Shown: one piece after another, positions 1 to 9,007 of the stretch
Position numbering within the stretch: the first letter of the stretch is position 1
How the letters are laid out: every line of letters begins with the position of its first letter
Assembly: GCF_019977195.1 (NCBI RefSeq)
Contig: NZ_AP024643.1
Coordinates: 434,001-498,000, forward strand
Origin: Arthrobacter sp. StoSoilA2
Lineage (GTDB): Bacteria; Actinomycetota; Actinomycetes; Actinomycetales; Micrococcaceae
Direction: 5' to 3'
DNA length: 64,000 nt
Made by a program: the position numbers and the translations under genes
The notes under the pieces: generated by a model
Told to the model about the DNA's origin: nothing
Seen by the model: only the letters and a program-made list of their open reading frames with translations
Databases searched by the model: none

Positions 1-79
1 GTCGGTTTTCCAGACCCTCTGGGACGCCGCCGACGAACCCGCTGAACAGCTCTGGCTGCGTCACGCCAACCTCGAGTAA
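1..79 (+). CDS. hxlB: 6-phospho-3-hexuloisomerase, C-terminal end (partial)
   Basis: Only the last 25 codons are inside the window; the frame begins at base 2 and ends with TAA at 77-79. The tail contains EQLWLRHANLE, which I recognise as the usual C-terminus of actinobacterial 6-phospho-3-hexuloisomerase. The call is strongly supported by hxlA lying 110 bp downstream on the same strand. The enzyme isomerises 3-hexulose 6-phosphate to fructose 6-phosphate in the ribulose-monophosphate pathway. The catalytic SIS domain is outside the window, so the assignment rests on the tail and the context. Confidence 0.75.
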   Translation, partial: SVFQTLWDAADEPAEQLWLRHANLE

Positions 80-89
80 GCCCAACTAA

Positions 90-137
90 GTAGCAGCAGA
101 CGCCGTTATGAACGCTCAAAAGGGGCTCTGCTGCTAC
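90..137 (+). promoter_or_regulatory. hairpin between hxlB and hxlA
   Basis: GTAGCAGCAGA at 90-100 is an exact inverted match to TCTGCTGCTAC at 127-137, with a 26-base loop. It starts 11 bases after the hxlB stop and no T-run follows. It could be an intercistronic processing or stabilising stem, or a partial attenuator, rather than a full terminator. Confidence 0.5.
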
Positions 138-189
138 CTACTTGGGACCGCACCAACTCAACACAACCCACAAAGAAAGTAAGAACACT

Positions 190-813
190 ATGAAACTCCA
201 AGTCGCACTTGACCTCCTCACCACCGAGGCAGCCCTGGACCTGGCCGGCAAAGTCGCCGAGCACGTTGACATCATCGAACTGGGCACGCCGCTGATCAAG
301 GCAGAGGGCCTCTCCGCAGTGACCGCGATCAAGGAAGCACACCCCACCAAGATCGTCTTCGCCGACATGAAGACCATGGACGCTGGCGAACTCGAAGCCG
401 ACATCGCCTTCAAGGCCGGCGCCGACCTCGTCTCAGTGCTCGGAACGGCAGACGACTCCACCATTGCAGGCGCCGTCAAGGCAGCCCAGACGCACAACAA
501 GGGCATCGTGGTTGACCTGATCGGCGTTGCCGACAAGGTCACCCGTGCGAAGGAAGCCCGCGCTCTCGGGGCCAAGTTCATCGAATTCCACGCTGGCCTG
601 GACGAGCAAGCCCAGCCTGGCTTCGATCTTCGCGGACTCCTTAACGCCGGTGAAGAAGCCCGTGTACCGTTCTCGGTTGCAGGCGGCGTCAACCTCTCCA
701 CCATCCAGGCCGTGCAGTTGGCCGGTGCCGACGTAGCCGTGGCCGGTAGCGCCATCTACAGCGCCCTTGATCCGGAACTGGCCGCCAAGGAACTCAAAGC
801 AGCCATCCAGTAA
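190..813 (+). CDS. hxlA: 3-hexulose-6-phosphate synthase
   Basis: A 207-residue protein of full family length. It condenses formaldehyde with ribulose 5-phosphate to give 3-hexulose 6-phosphate, a cytosolic step used for formaldehyde detoxification in non-methylotrophic actinobacteria. It is a TIM barrel of the OMP-decarboxylase superfamily. The family D-x-K-x-x-D signature is visible at D59-K61-D64 within FADMKTMDAGE, and the C-terminal phosphate loop is seen as VAGGVN and VAVAGSAIY. The ATG at 190 is chosen because an earlier in-frame start at 142 would add about 16 residues without family character. It sits downstream of hxlB in the same transcript and is followed by a clear terminator. 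Confidence 0.93.
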   Translation: MKLQVALDLLTTEAALDLAGKVAEHVDIIELGTPLIKAEGLSAVTAIKEAHPTKIVFADMKTMDAGELEADIAFKAGADLVSVLGTADDSTIAGAVKAAQTHNKGIVVDLIGVADKVTRAKEARALGAKFIEFHAGLDEQAQPGFDLRGLLNAGEEARVPFSVAGGVNLSTIQAVQLAGADVAVAGSAIYSALDPELAAKELKAAIQ

Positions 814-845
814 GGCCTGTTGCCCACTCACTGACCCCGCTTGAA

Positions 846-897
846 GCCGCCCGGGAAGTATCCTTTGAAAGGGACTTTCCGGGCGGCTCGCTTTTTT
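846..897 (+). terminator. Rho-independent terminator of hxlAB
   Basis: Strong GC hairpin: GCCGCCCGG at 846-854 pairs with CCGGGCGGC at 879-887, extended by a few more pairs including G-U, and is followed by CTTTTTT at 891-897. It begins 32 bases after the hxlA stop. Confidence 0.9.
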
Positions 898-928
898 GGG
901 CCCCACATGGGCCCCACATGGGCCCCAC
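898..928. repeat. 11-bp tandem repeat, nearly three copies
   Basis: GGGCCCCACAT occurs at 898-908 and 909-919, with a partial third copy at 920-928. It lies between the hxlA terminator and the stop of the convergent debranching enzyme gene. The overlapping GGGCCC palindromes could contribute to termination from the right, but I see no clear function. Confidence 0.8.
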
Positions 929-955
929 TTTTCCGGCCCTCAGTTTTGTCGGACC

Positions 956-3145
956 TCAGGTTTCCGGGCCCCGTAGGTGTGCTTGTTCCAGTAGCTCCGT
1001 GAGCCAAGGCCGCTGCGCATGGCGGAACGTCAAGCCATCCGGCAGGCCTTGGACCGTGGGCTTCGATCCGACAATGTCGATGGTGATGCGGTCGCTTCCC
1101 ATGGGGGCGTTGCCGATGTGGAGGTCTCCGAAGGACGACGGCAAAACAGGATCCAGCCAGACGCCGCCCAACGATATGTGGGCGTCGTAGCGCATGAGGC
1201 CCATCACCAGCTGAATGGGCGTTGTGGCAGCCCATGCCTGGGGTGAGCAGGCGGTTGGATACGGAACTGGTTCGCTGAATTGTTTCCGGTCGAATCCGCA
1301 GAAGAGTTCCGGGAGCCGGCCGCCTGAATACTCGGCGGCTTCCAGCAAGGCTGTGGCAATCCGTTGTGCTTCCTCCACAAATCCGTATCGCAGCAGTCCT
1401 TGGACAATCAGCGCATTGTCGTGCGGCCAGACTGAGCCGTTGTGGTAACTGGCCGGGTTGTAGGCGCCCATGTTGCTTGCCAACGTCCGGATTCCCCAAC
1501 CACTGAACATCTCCGGGGACATCAGGTGCTCCACAACAGAGGGGGCCTTGTCCTCATCCATCAAGCCAAACCACATGGTGTGGCCCATGTTGGAGGCGCA
1601 TGCGTCCACAGGCCGCTTGTCGCGGTCCAATGCAACGGCATAATAGCCCTTGTCCGGAAGCCAAAACTCTTCGTTGAACTTCTGCTTGAGGCGATCAGCG
1701 CGTTCCTGAAGTTCGGCAGCCAAGGTGAGGTCGCCGGCGTCGTACGCCATCCAGGCCCGGGACGTATAGGCGCCGTGCACGTACGCCTGGACTTCGCATA
1801 GCGCCAGGGGCGGTTCAGCGAGGGTGCCATCGGCAAAGTTGATGCCGTCCCAGGAGTCCTTCCATCCTTGGTTGATGAGCCCGTGCTCGTTGGGCCGCGC
1901 GTACTCCACGAAGCCATCGCCGTCCCGGTCGCCGTAATCACGGATCCACTCAAGGGCGCGGTCGGCGTTCGGCAGGAGGGCGGCGATAGTGTCCTTAGAG
2001 AATCCCCAGCGGCTGACCGATCCCAGGACAACCACGAAGAGTGGGGTTGCATCAACGCTGCCGTAGTACGCGGACTTTCCGCCGAGAGCGAGGCCGCTGG
2101 AGACGTCGAGCCTCACCTCGTGGAGGATCTTGCCCGGTTCTTCCTCACTGACCGGATCCACCACCGTTCCCTGGCGGTCGGCCAACGTTCGCAGCGTGCC
2201 CAAGGCCAGTGACGGGTCCACCGGCAGGGCCATTTCCGAAGCCCACAGCGAGTCGCGGCCAAACAACGTCATGAACCACGGCGCGCCGGCAGCAACCACC
2301 ACCCTGTCCGGATGTTCCGGGTCCTGGATCCGGAGGGCGCCCAGGTCCTCATAGCTGCGGCGGAGCGTGCTCTCGATGGAGTGGTTGCTGATTTGCAAGG
2401 CAGGGATCCTGGCTACCCACTCCTGCCTGCGCCTGTCGCTGGGGGAGAGCTCACCCTGGGCTGGATGGGTGAACGGCACCGGCGTGCCGGCTCCATCAAC
2501 GGTGGGCACCACGCTCACGCGGGTACTCCAGCTCCCAAAAGGGGGAATTTTCGCGGTGAAGCCCAACGCCTTTGCTCCGGCACCCGCACCTTCAGCCTGG
2601 ATGACGACGCTTTTTCGGAAACCCTCCCATTTGCCGCGAATTTCCAGTGAATTGCCTTCAGGAAGCCGGGTCTCGGTCCAGTGGCGGGTAATCCTGGCCT
2701 CCTTCACCTCAAAAAGGTCCGCGAAGTCAGACTCGACCGTCAACAGGATCCGGCAATCCGCCGCTTTGGTGGAGTAGTTCCGGACTGTGATCTTCTCCAG
2801 GATTCCGGCCCCGACCTCGCGCAGCCGCTCCACCAGCAGCGGACTGTCCGCGTATCCATCGGAACGGGGCACCCGGGAGGCAAAGAGCGCCCGGTAAGGT
2901 TCCTTGGTCTCCGCGGCCAGTGGCTCAAGTGGTTGTCCGTTGACCGTCAGTTCCCACTTGGAGAGGATCCGGGTGTCCAGATGGAAGACACCCTGCGGTA
3001 GCTCAGGGCGGATGTCTCCGTTGGCGGCAGAAATGCAGAATGACGAGCCTTCCACCAGAGTGACCGTGCCGGAACCAAGGGGCCCGGCGGCAGTATCGGC
3101 ATTCCATCCAGCCACGTCTGTGCCTCCAATCAGCGGAACAGTCAA
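956..3145 (-). CDS. glycogen-debranching-type amylo-alpha-1,6-glucosidase
   Basis: A 729-residue protein with the two-part architecture of the bacterial amylo-alpha-1,6-glucosidase family. An N-terminal beta-rich glycogen-debranching domain spans about residues 20-220 (ELPQGVFHLDTRILSKWEL is characteristic), and an (alpha/alpha)6-barrel catalytic domain spans about 280-700. The signature GRDSLWASEMALP is near residue 300; in the barrel, YGDRDGDGFVEY and HNGSVWPHDNALI carry the acidic and aromatic residues typical of the family. It probably hydrolyses alpha-1,6 or related alpha-glucosidic links in glycogen-like or other oligosaccharides in the cytoplasm; no signal peptide is seen. It stands alone, converging on hxlA. 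The exact substrate cannot be told from sequence, because related proteins also act on sucrose or other alpha-glucans. Confidence 0.85.
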   Translation of the reverse strand: MTVPLIGGTDVAGWNADTAAGPLGSGTVTLVEGSSFCISAANGDIRPELPQGVFHLDTRILSKWELTVNGQPLEPLAAETKEPYRALFASRVPRSDGYADSPLLVERLREVGAGILEKITVRNYSTKAADCRILLTVESDFADLFEVKEARITRHWTETRLPEGNSLEIRGKWEGFRKSVVIQAEGAGAGAKALGFTAKIPPFGSWSTRVSVVPTVDGAGTPVPFTHPAQGELSPSDRRRQEWVARIPALQISNHSIESTLRRSYEDLGALRIQDPEHPDRVVVAAGAPWFMTLFGRDSLWASEMALPVDPSLALGTLRTLADRQGTVVDPVSEEEPGKILHEVRLDVSSGLALGGKSAYYGSVDATPLFVVVLGSVSRWGFSKDTIAALLPNADRALEWIRDYGDRDGDGFVEYARPNEHGLINQGWKDSWDGINFADGTLAEPPLALCEVQAYVHGAYTSRAWMAYDAGDLTLAAELQERADRLKQKFNEEFWLPDKGYYAVALDRDKRPVDACASNMGHTMWFGLMDEDKAPSVVEHLMSPEMFSGWGIRTLASNMGAYNPASYHNGSVWPHDNALIVQGLLRYGFVEEAQRIATALLEAAEYSGGRLPELFCGFDRKQFSEPVPYPTACSPQAWAATTPIQLVMGLMRYDAHISLGGVWLDPVLPSSFGDLHIGNAPMGSDRITIDIVGSKPTVQGLPDGLTFRHAQRPWLTELLEQAHLRGPET

Positions 3146-3414
3146 TCAGCCACAGTGCCCACGCAAACCGTTGCCTGGCTCGCCCGAGGGGCCGGTGTGC
3201 AGCCGCATGTGTGGACGTATCCGAAGCTACGCCGATGCGGCGGTGGGCACCAGAGGGTTGAAGGTTCGTTTGACGGTGTCGCCGCAGAGAATGCATCCAG
3301 AGTTAACCTACTTTCCGGTACAGGCGAACCCCAGGAGGACTATAGTGGGTGAACAGGACATTCGCTGATGCAGCCCGGCGGCCCGTTTTTACTTCCGCCA
3401 CCGGAGGCCCCGCA

Positions 3415-3756
3415 ATGACCGACACCCAAATCAGTAGTTTCCTCAGTGACTGTGTGGTGTTTGACGACGACACCGAGCAGGGTCTGGATTTCGACACCCT
3501 CTACGGCCTCTACATCAGTTGGTGCGTCCTCGGACGCAAAGTGCCCATTCCCGATTCCGCTTTCAGGACCGCCCTTGAACTTGAAGGCTTGCGCGCCAGG
3601 AAGAATCATGGCCAGCGCATCTACTCCGGCCTGAACATGGTGGGTCCCGCAGCCAGGGACTACGTGATGAACAGTGTCCCCGTCTGGAGTGAAACCGACA
3701 CCAGCGCCCCCGAATTCAGCCAAATAAATGAGGACTCGGTTCCCTCATTGAGGTAA
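3415..3756 (+). CDS. conserved hypothetical protein with primase-C-like winged-helix region
   Basis: 113 residues from the ATG at 3415, preceded at a good distance by GGAGG (3403-3407); an upstream start at 3349 has no such site. The stretch DTLYGLYISWCVLGRKVPIP followed by F-x-x-x-LE-x-x-G-x-x-x-R and GQRIYSGLNM resembles the winged-helix tail of P4-type phage and plasmid primase-helicases (LY-x-x-Y-x-x-W pattern). There is no helicase or primase domain here, so it may be a DNA-binding relic or a domesticated small protein. A TATAGT at 3341-3346 could be its -10 element. It is monocistronic, upstream of the photolyase. Function unknown. Confidence 0.7.
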   Translation: MTDTQISSFLSDCVVFDDDTEQGLDFDTLYGLYISWCVLGRKVPIPDSAFRTALELEGLRARKNHGQRIYSGLNMVGPAARDYVMNSVPVWSETDTSAPEFSQINEDSVPSLR

Positions 3757-3849
3757 CCCCCTGAGTTCCGGGTTAGTTGTTCAGCTGATGCCCTTAGGAT
3801 GCCTTCCCAGGGGCATCAGCTGTATGCCGATTCGGAAGAGGGTAGTAAT

Positions 3850-5247
3850 TTGAGGCCATCCATCGTCTGGTTCCGCGACGACCTGAGGGTCAGGGACAAC
3901 CCCGCCTTGCGTGCCGCCGTCGATGATGGCGCGGCGGTGGCACTCTACGTCCTGGACGAAGAATCGCCCGGCATCCGGCCGCACGGCGGTGCCGCACGCT
4001 GGTGGCTCCACCACTCGTTGGCCGCGCTGAAGGACAATCTCGCGGCGCTCGGAATACCGCTGTTGTTGCGTCGGGGACCGGCTGCCGCGGTTGTTCAGGA
4101 GATCACGACGGCGGTCGGCGCCGGCGCGCTGTTCTGGAACCGCCGGTACGGCCCCGCTGAGCGGATGGTGGACGCCGGGATCAAGACGTGGGCTCGTGAG
4201 GCCGGCATGCATGTGGAGAGTTTTCAAGCGTCCCTGCTTCATGAGCCGTGGGAAGTCACCACCAAGACCGGCGGGCAGTACAAGGTTTTCACTCCTTTTT
4301 GGCGGACCGTTTCAGCGCAGGACTTCCGGGACCCGTTGGCTGTGCCGGCGTCCGGCCACGGCTACGCGGGCGAACTGACAGGCTGTGATTCGTTGGAATC
4401 GTGGCACCTGTTGCCTACCAACCCTGACTGGTCCACAGGGTTGGGGGAGGCATGGACGCCGGGATCTGCTGCCGGACACCAGCGGCTTAGGCAATTCGTG
4501 GCGGACGGACTCGCAAATTACAGCGAAGGCCGTAATCGACCGGACGTCGATGGCAGCAGTTGTCTTTCGCCATACCTGCGTTGGGGTGAGCTCAGCCCGT
4601 TCGAGGTGTGGCATGCCCTGGCTTCCAATAGCTCGGAAAGCAGAGGTATTTTCGCCTCCGAACTCGGCTGGCGTGAGTTCTGTTGGCACCAGTACTTCCA
4701 TAACCCGGACCTGGCCACAGCGAACCTGCGCAAAGAGTTCGACCACTTCCCGTGGGCTTGGCCGGATGGCGATGGCTCCCGCCCCGCGAATGCTCAAGAA
4801 GGTCACGAGTCTGCAGCAGAGGAGCTTCGGGCCTGGCAGCAGGGCCGCACGGGTTTCCCCTTGGTGGACGCCGGGCAGCGGCAACTCTGGCAGACAGGGT
4901 GGATGCACAACCGGGTGAGGATGGTCGCGGCCAGCTTCCTGGTGAAGAACCTGGGCATACATTGGCAACTCGGCGAGCAGTGGTTCTGGGACACCTTGGT
5001 GGACGCTGACCCGGCATCCAACCCTGCGAATTGGCAGTGGGTGGCGGGCTCAGGGGCGGACGCTTCGCCGTTTTTCAGGATCTTCAATCCGCAGGCGCAA
5101 CGCACCAAATTCGATCCCCAGGGCAAGTACATAGCCCGCTGGATCGAGGAGTTCGGCACACCGGATTACCCGGAGGAAATCGTGGATCTCAAGACCACCC
5201 GGCAGGATGCGCTGGACGCCTACAAGGGACTCAAAGAGGTGCACTAG
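3850..5247 (+). CDS. phr: deoxyribodipyrimidine photolyase (class I type)
   Basis: A light-driven flavoenzyme that splits UV-induced pyrimidine dimers. The N-terminal alpha/beta antenna domain starts IVWFRDDLRVRDNPAL; the C-terminal FAD-binding helical domain includes ASPFFRIFNPQAQ, the flavin-contact motif. The reading frame is open from 3799, but the protein family begins right at PSIVWFRDDLR. A TTG at 3850 with the purine-rich GAAGAGGG 7-13 bases upstream gives a normal-length 465-residue product, so I prefer it to the ATG at 3799. It is single-gene, with no terminator hairpin seen after it. Class I CPD photolyase is more likely than (6-4) or cryptochrome, but the distinction is by family feel only. 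Confidence 0.92.
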   Translation: MRPSIVWFRDDLRVRDNPALRAAVDDGAAVALYVLDEESPGIRPHGGAARWWLHHSLAALKDNLAALGIPLLLRRGPAAAVVQEITTAVGAGALFWNRRYGPAERMVDAGIKTWAREAGMHVESFQASLLHEPWEVTTKTGGQYKVFTPFWRTVSAQDFRDPLAVPASGHGYAGELTGCDSLESWHLLPTNPDWSTGLGEAWTPGSAAGHQRLRQFVADGLANYSEGRNRPDVDGSSCLSPYLRWGELSPFEVWHALASNSSESRGIFASELGWREFCWHQYFHNPDLATANLRKEFDHFPWAWPDGDGSRPANAQEGHESAAEELRAWQQGRTGFPLVDAGQRQLWQTGWMHNRVRMVAASFLVKNLGIHWQLGEQWFWDTLVDADPASNPANWQWVAGSGADASPFFRIFNPQAQRTKFDPQGKYIARWIEEFGTPDYPEEIVDLKTTRQDALDAYKGLKEVH

Positions 5248-5304
5248 CTACTGTGCGCTGTTGGACAGGGTCCGAAAAACCGCCTCTGGAAATTAGTAGG
5301 AAGT

Positions 5305-5318
5305 CCGAGTATATTCGG
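5305..5318. promoter_or_regulatory. candidate operator upstream of the valine operon
   Basis: CCGAGTATATTCGG is a near-perfect 14-bp palindrome about 98 bases upstream of the mmsA start, in the only promoter-sized gap before the operon. No regulator gene is adjacent, so the binding protein is unknown. Confidence 0.3.
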
Positions 5319-5415
5319 TTCAGAGATGACCTGGCTCACAGTCGCTGAGGCGTTCCTGCCGATTACTGGAACCAGCCGCACGGCAGTCATTCACGATGCA
5401 AAGGAGCATTCCACC

Positions 5416-6915
5416 ATGGTGCGCGAGCTTTCACACTACGTAGACGGCCAGAGGATCGACGGCACGTCCGGACGGTTCAGCGATGTCTTCGATCCCTGCA
5501 CGGGCGAAGTGCAGGCGCGGCTTCCGCTGGCCAGCGCGGACGAGGTCCGCAACGCGATTGCAAATGCCGAGAAGGGCCAGCTCGAATGGGCGGCGATGAA
5601 CCCGCAACGCCGGGGACGCATCCTGCTGAAGTTTGTTGACTTGGTCAACGAGAACATTGACGAGCTCGCAAAGCTCCTGTCCTCCGAACACGGCAAAACG
5701 TTCGCCGACGCCAAGGGAGACATCCAGCGCGGCATCGAGGTAGTCGAATTCTCCGCAGGGGCGCCGCACCTGCTCAAGGGCGAGTTCTCGGACAACGCGG
5801 GGCAGGGCATTGACGTGCACTCTCTGCGCCAACCGCTTGGCGTGGTTGCCGGTATTACGCCGTTCAACTTCCCAGCCATGATCCCCCTCTGGAAGTCGGG
5901 CCCCGCGCTCGCAGCCGGCAACGCTTTCATCCTCAAGCCCTCCGAACGGGATCCCTCCGTTCCGTTGCGGCTTGCCGAGCTGTACAGCGAAGCCGGTGTT
6001 CCCAACGGCGTTTTCAACGTGATCAACGGTGATAAAGAAGCCGTCGACGCCCTGCTTGAGGATCCGCGCGTCAAGGCCATTGGCTTCGTTGGTTCCACGC
6101 CGATCGCCCAGTACATCTACGCCACCGCGGCTGCGCACGGCAAGCGCGCACAATGCTTCGGCGGGGCAAAGAACCACATGGTGATCATGCCCGACGCAGA
6201 CCTGGACATGGCCGCCGACGCCCTGATTGGCGCGGGCTACGGTTCCGCCGGTGAACGTTGCATGGCGATTTCCGTTGCGGTTCCCGTTGGCCAGCAGACT
6301 GCCGATGCCCTGGTGGCCAAGCTGACCGAGCGCGTCAAACACCTCAAAGTCGGCCACAGCCTGGACAAGGACTCGGACTTCGGGCCTGTGGTTGCTGCCT
6401 CCGCGAAGGAAAGAATCGAAGGCTACATCCAGTCCGGCGTTGACGAAGGCGCAACCCTGGTCACCGATGGCCGTGGACTCACAGTGGAAGGCTACGACGG
6501 CGGCTTCTGGGTTGGTCCCACGCTCTTCGACAACGTCACCAAGGACATGAAGATCTACAAGGAAGAGATCTTCGGCCCCGTCCTCAGCGTGCTGCGCGCG
6601 GCTGACTACGACGAAGCGCTAAGGCTCTGCAGTGAGCACGAGTTTGGCAACGGCGTCGCAATTTTCACCCGCGACGGCGACTCCGCCCGCGACTTCGCCA
6701 GCCGCGTCGAAGTGGGCATGGTGGGCATCAACGTCCCCATTCCTGTACCGATCGCGTACTACACCTTCGGCGGCTGGAAGGCATCCGGTTTCGGCGACCT
6801 CAACCAGCACGGCGCCGACGCCTTCCGCTTCTACACCAAGACCAAGACGGTGACGTCGCGGTGGCCTTCCGGCATTCGACAGGGCGCCAGCTTCATCATG
6901 CCGGCAGGTAGCTGA
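5416..6915 (+). CDS. mmsA: CoA-acylating methylmalonate-semialdehyde dehydrogenase
   Basis: 499 residues from the ATG at 5416, which has AAGGAG 9-14 bases upstream; the longer frame from 5326 lacks such a site. It converts methylmalonate semialdehyde (and malonate semialdehyde) with CoA and NAD to propionyl-CoA (acetyl-CoA) at the end of valine catabolism. Aldehyde-dehydrogenase fold with the oxyanion Asn151 (TPFNFPAM) and nucleophile Cys282 (GSAGERCMAIS). At the position where most aldehyde dehydrogenases have the general-base Glu, it reads CFGGAKNH, the hallmark of the CoA-acylating MmsA subfamily. First gene of a four-gene valine cluster; the next gene overlaps its stop. Confidence 0.95.
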   Translation: MVRELSHYVDGQRIDGTSGRFSDVFDPCTGEVQARLPLASADEVRNAIANAEKGQLEWAAMNPQRRGRILLKFVDLVNENIDELAKLLSSEHGKTFADAKGDIQRGIEVVEFSAGAPHLLKGEFSDNAGQGIDVHSLRQPLGVVAGITPFNFPAMIPLWKSGPALAAGNAFILKPSERDPSVPLRLAELYSEAGVPNGVFNVINGDKEAVDALLEDPRVKAIGFVGSTPIAQYIYATAAAHGKRAQCFGGAKNHMVIMPDADLDMAADALIGAGYGSAGERCMAISVAVPVGQQTADALVAKLTERVKHLKVGHSLDKDSDFGPVVAASAKERIEGYIQSGVDEGATLVTDGRGLTVEGYDGGFWVGPTLFDNVTKDMKIYKEEIFGPVLSVLRAADYDEALRLCSEHEFGNGVAIFTRDGDSARDFASRVEVGMVGINVPIPVPIAYYTFGGWKASGFGDLNQHGADAFRFYTKTKTVTSRWPSGIRQGASFIMPAGS

Positions 6916-7985
6916 TGGGGGCTTTGGACACAGACGAAGTTCTCTTTGAGCGCCGCGGCCATCTTGGCATCGTAACGCTCAACCGGCCCCGGGCAGTCAA
7001 CGCCCTCAGCGCGGGAATGGTGAAAGCCATGCTCCAGCAGTTGGCTGCCTGGGCTGACGACGACGCCGTAGCAACCGTCCTGGTGCGCGGCGCTGGCGAC
7101 CGCGGGCTATGCGCCGGCGGAGACATTGTTGCCATCTACAAGGACATGCTGCACGGCGGAACGGAAACGGCGGAGTTCTGGGCCGACGAGTACCGGCTGA
7201 ACTCGCTCATTGCCCGTTACCCCAAGCCCTATGTCGCCTTCATGGACGGGTTGGTGCTGGGCGGCGGCGTGGGGGTTTCGGCGCACGGCTCGGTGCGCAT
7301 TGTTACTGAGCGGACGCGCACCGGCATGCCCGAGACCACCATTGGATTCGTACCCGACGTCGGCGGCACCTTTTTGTTGTCGCGCTCGCCGGGGGAGACG
7401 GGAACCCACGCCGCGCTGACGGGCGCCCACCTCTCCGGGGCCGATGCCTTGTTCCTCGGCCTCGCGGATCACTTTATGCCGTCCGAAAACCTCGCCGCGC
7501 TGGCAGAGGCGCTGGAGAGCTCGACGGCGGAGGCCGCCGTCGGGCGTTTTGCCCAAGCGGCGCCGGACTCGGCCATCGCTGGCCAGCGGGAGTGGATCGA
7601 TGCCGCCTATGCCCATGATGATGCGGAGGAGATCGTACGGAGTTTGCGCTCGCTGGGGGAGTCTTCGCCCGAGGCAGCTTCTGCGGCCGACACCATTGAG
7701 GCGAAGTCGCCCACATCTGTGAAGGTCACTTTGGCATCCTTGCGGCGTGTTCCGGGGATGTCGCTGGAGGAAGCGCTGGACCAGGAATACCGGGTGGGAC
7801 TGCGCTGCCTGGCCGGGCCTGATTTCCGGGAGGGGATCCGTGCACAGGTAGTGGACAAGGACCGGAACCCGCAGTGGAAGCCTCCCACTTTGGCTGAGGT
7901 GCGCGAGTCCGACGTCGAGGGCTACTTTGCGCCGCTCGGCGACCGCGAGCTGGGGCTCGCCGCCTTGGGCGCTGACGCCACATGA
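6915..7985 (+). CDS. 3-hydroxyisobutyryl-CoA hydrolase
   Basis: 356 residues, crotonase superfamily. Its ATG shares one base with the mmsA stop (TGATG), so the two are translationally coupled. The oxyanion-hole segments GLCAGGDI (about residue 60) and GLVLGGGVG (about 110) and the MPETTIGFVPDVGG segment are typical of the hydrolase branch, as is the length, which exceeds the roughly 260 residues of simple enoyl-CoA hydratases. It releases free 3-hydroxyisobutyrate from its CoA ester, protecting the cell from reactive methacrylyl-CoA, and feeds the next enzyme, mmsB. Confidence 0.9.
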   Translation: MGALDTDEVLFERRGHLGIVTLNRPRAVNALSAGMVKAMLQQLAAWADDDAVATVLVRGAGDRGLCAGGDIVAIYKDMLHGGTETAEFWADEYRLNSLIARYPKPYVAFMDGLVLGGGVGVSAHGSVRIVTERTRTGMPETTIGFVPDVGGTFLLSRSPGETGTHAALTGAHLSGADALFLGLADHFMPSENLAALAEALESSTAEAAVGRFAQAAPDSAIAGQREWIDAAYAHDDAEEIVRSLRSLGESSPEAASAADTIEAKSPTSVKVTLASLRRVPGMSLEEALDQEYRVGLRCLAGPDFREGIRAQVVDKDRNPQWKPPTLAEVRESDVEGYFAPLGDRELGLAALGADAT

Positions 7986-8044
7986 CCGCCGGGTTGTGCA
8001 GCCCGCATGTCCAGCCAGTTTGTTAGCCAGTTGAAGGAGACGAC

Positions 8045-8968
8045 ATGACAGAGAACGCAGCATCGGCAACGGGACTCATAGCTTTCCTCGGACTTGGCCA
8101 TATGGGCGGGCCCATGGCGGCCAACCTGATCAAAGCCGGACACGATGTGATCGGTTATGACCCTGTGCCGGCCGCCGTCGAGGCCGCCAAAGCCCACGGA
8201 ATTCCCATGGCATCCACGGCGCACGAAGCCGTGGACGGCGCGGCCGTGGTGTTGACAATGTTGCCCAGCGGCAAGCACGTGTTGGATGCGTATCGCGGGG
8301 TTGACGGGCCCGGGCTGCTGTCAGTAGCCGCGCCGGATACCTTGTTCCTGGATTGTTCCACCATCAACGTTGACGAGGCCCGGGAGGCGGCCGTCATTGC
8401 CGTTGACGCAGGCCACCGTTCCGTGGATGCGCCGGTTTCCGGTGGCGTGGTGGGTGCCGAGGCCGGCACCCTGACTTTCATGGTGGGCGCTTTGCCTGAA
8501 GATTTTGAGACCGTCAAACCCATCCTGGAACTCATGGGCAAGAGGATCGTGCATTGCGGAGACCACGGTGCAGGGCAAGCAGCCAAGGTCTGCAACAACA
8601 TGATCCTGGGCGTTTCCATGATTGCCGTGGCAGAGGCCTTCGTACTCGGGGAGAAACTTGGACTCACGCACCAGGCACTGTTCGACGTCGCTTCCAACGC
8701 CTCCGGACAGTGCTGGGCCCTGACCACCAACTGTCCTGTTCCCGGTCCTGTCCCCACCAGCCCCGCCAACCGCGACTACCAGCCCGGTTTTGCGGGGGCA
8801 CTGATGGCCAAGGATCTTCGGCTGGCCGTCAATGCGTTGGAAAGCACTGGAGTTGCAGCGGAAATGGGACCGTTGGCATCCCGGATCTACGATGCCTACG
8901 CCGCGGGCGAGGGTGCCGGACGTGACTTCTCAGGCATCATCACGGACATACGCGACAAGTCTGTGTGA
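8045..8968 (+). CDS. mmsB: 3-hydroxyisobutyrate dehydrogenase
   Basis: 307 residues. The N-terminal Rossmann motif GLGHMGGPMAANL starts at residue 16; the beta-hydroxyacid-dehydrogenase substrate motif is DAPVSGG around 128-134; catalytic Lys181 with Asn185 lies in AAKVCNNMILG. It oxidises 3-hydroxyisobutyrate to methylmalonate semialdehyde, the substrate of mmsA, using NAD. AAGGAGACGAC precedes the ATG. The gap of about 60 bases after the hydrolase gene fits a shared transcript. Confidence 0.94.
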   Translation: MTENAASATGLIAFLGLGHMGGPMAANLIKAGHDVIGYDPVPAAVEAAKAHGIPMASTAHEAVDGAAVVLTMLPSGKHVLDAYRGVDGPGLLSVAAPDTLFLDCSTINVDEAREAAVIAVDAGHRSVDAPVSGGVVGAEAGTLTFMVGALPEDFETVKPILELMGKRIVHCGDHGAGQAAKVCNNMILGVSMIAVAEAFVLGEKLGLTHQALFDVASNASGQCWALTTNCPVPGPVPTSPANRDYQPGFAGALMAKDLRLAVNALESTGVAAEMGPLASRIYDAYAAGEGAGRDFSGIITDIRDKSV

Positions 8969-9007
8969 GAGATTCTGTACATGACGACGTTGAGTGAGAG
9001 GGAGAGC

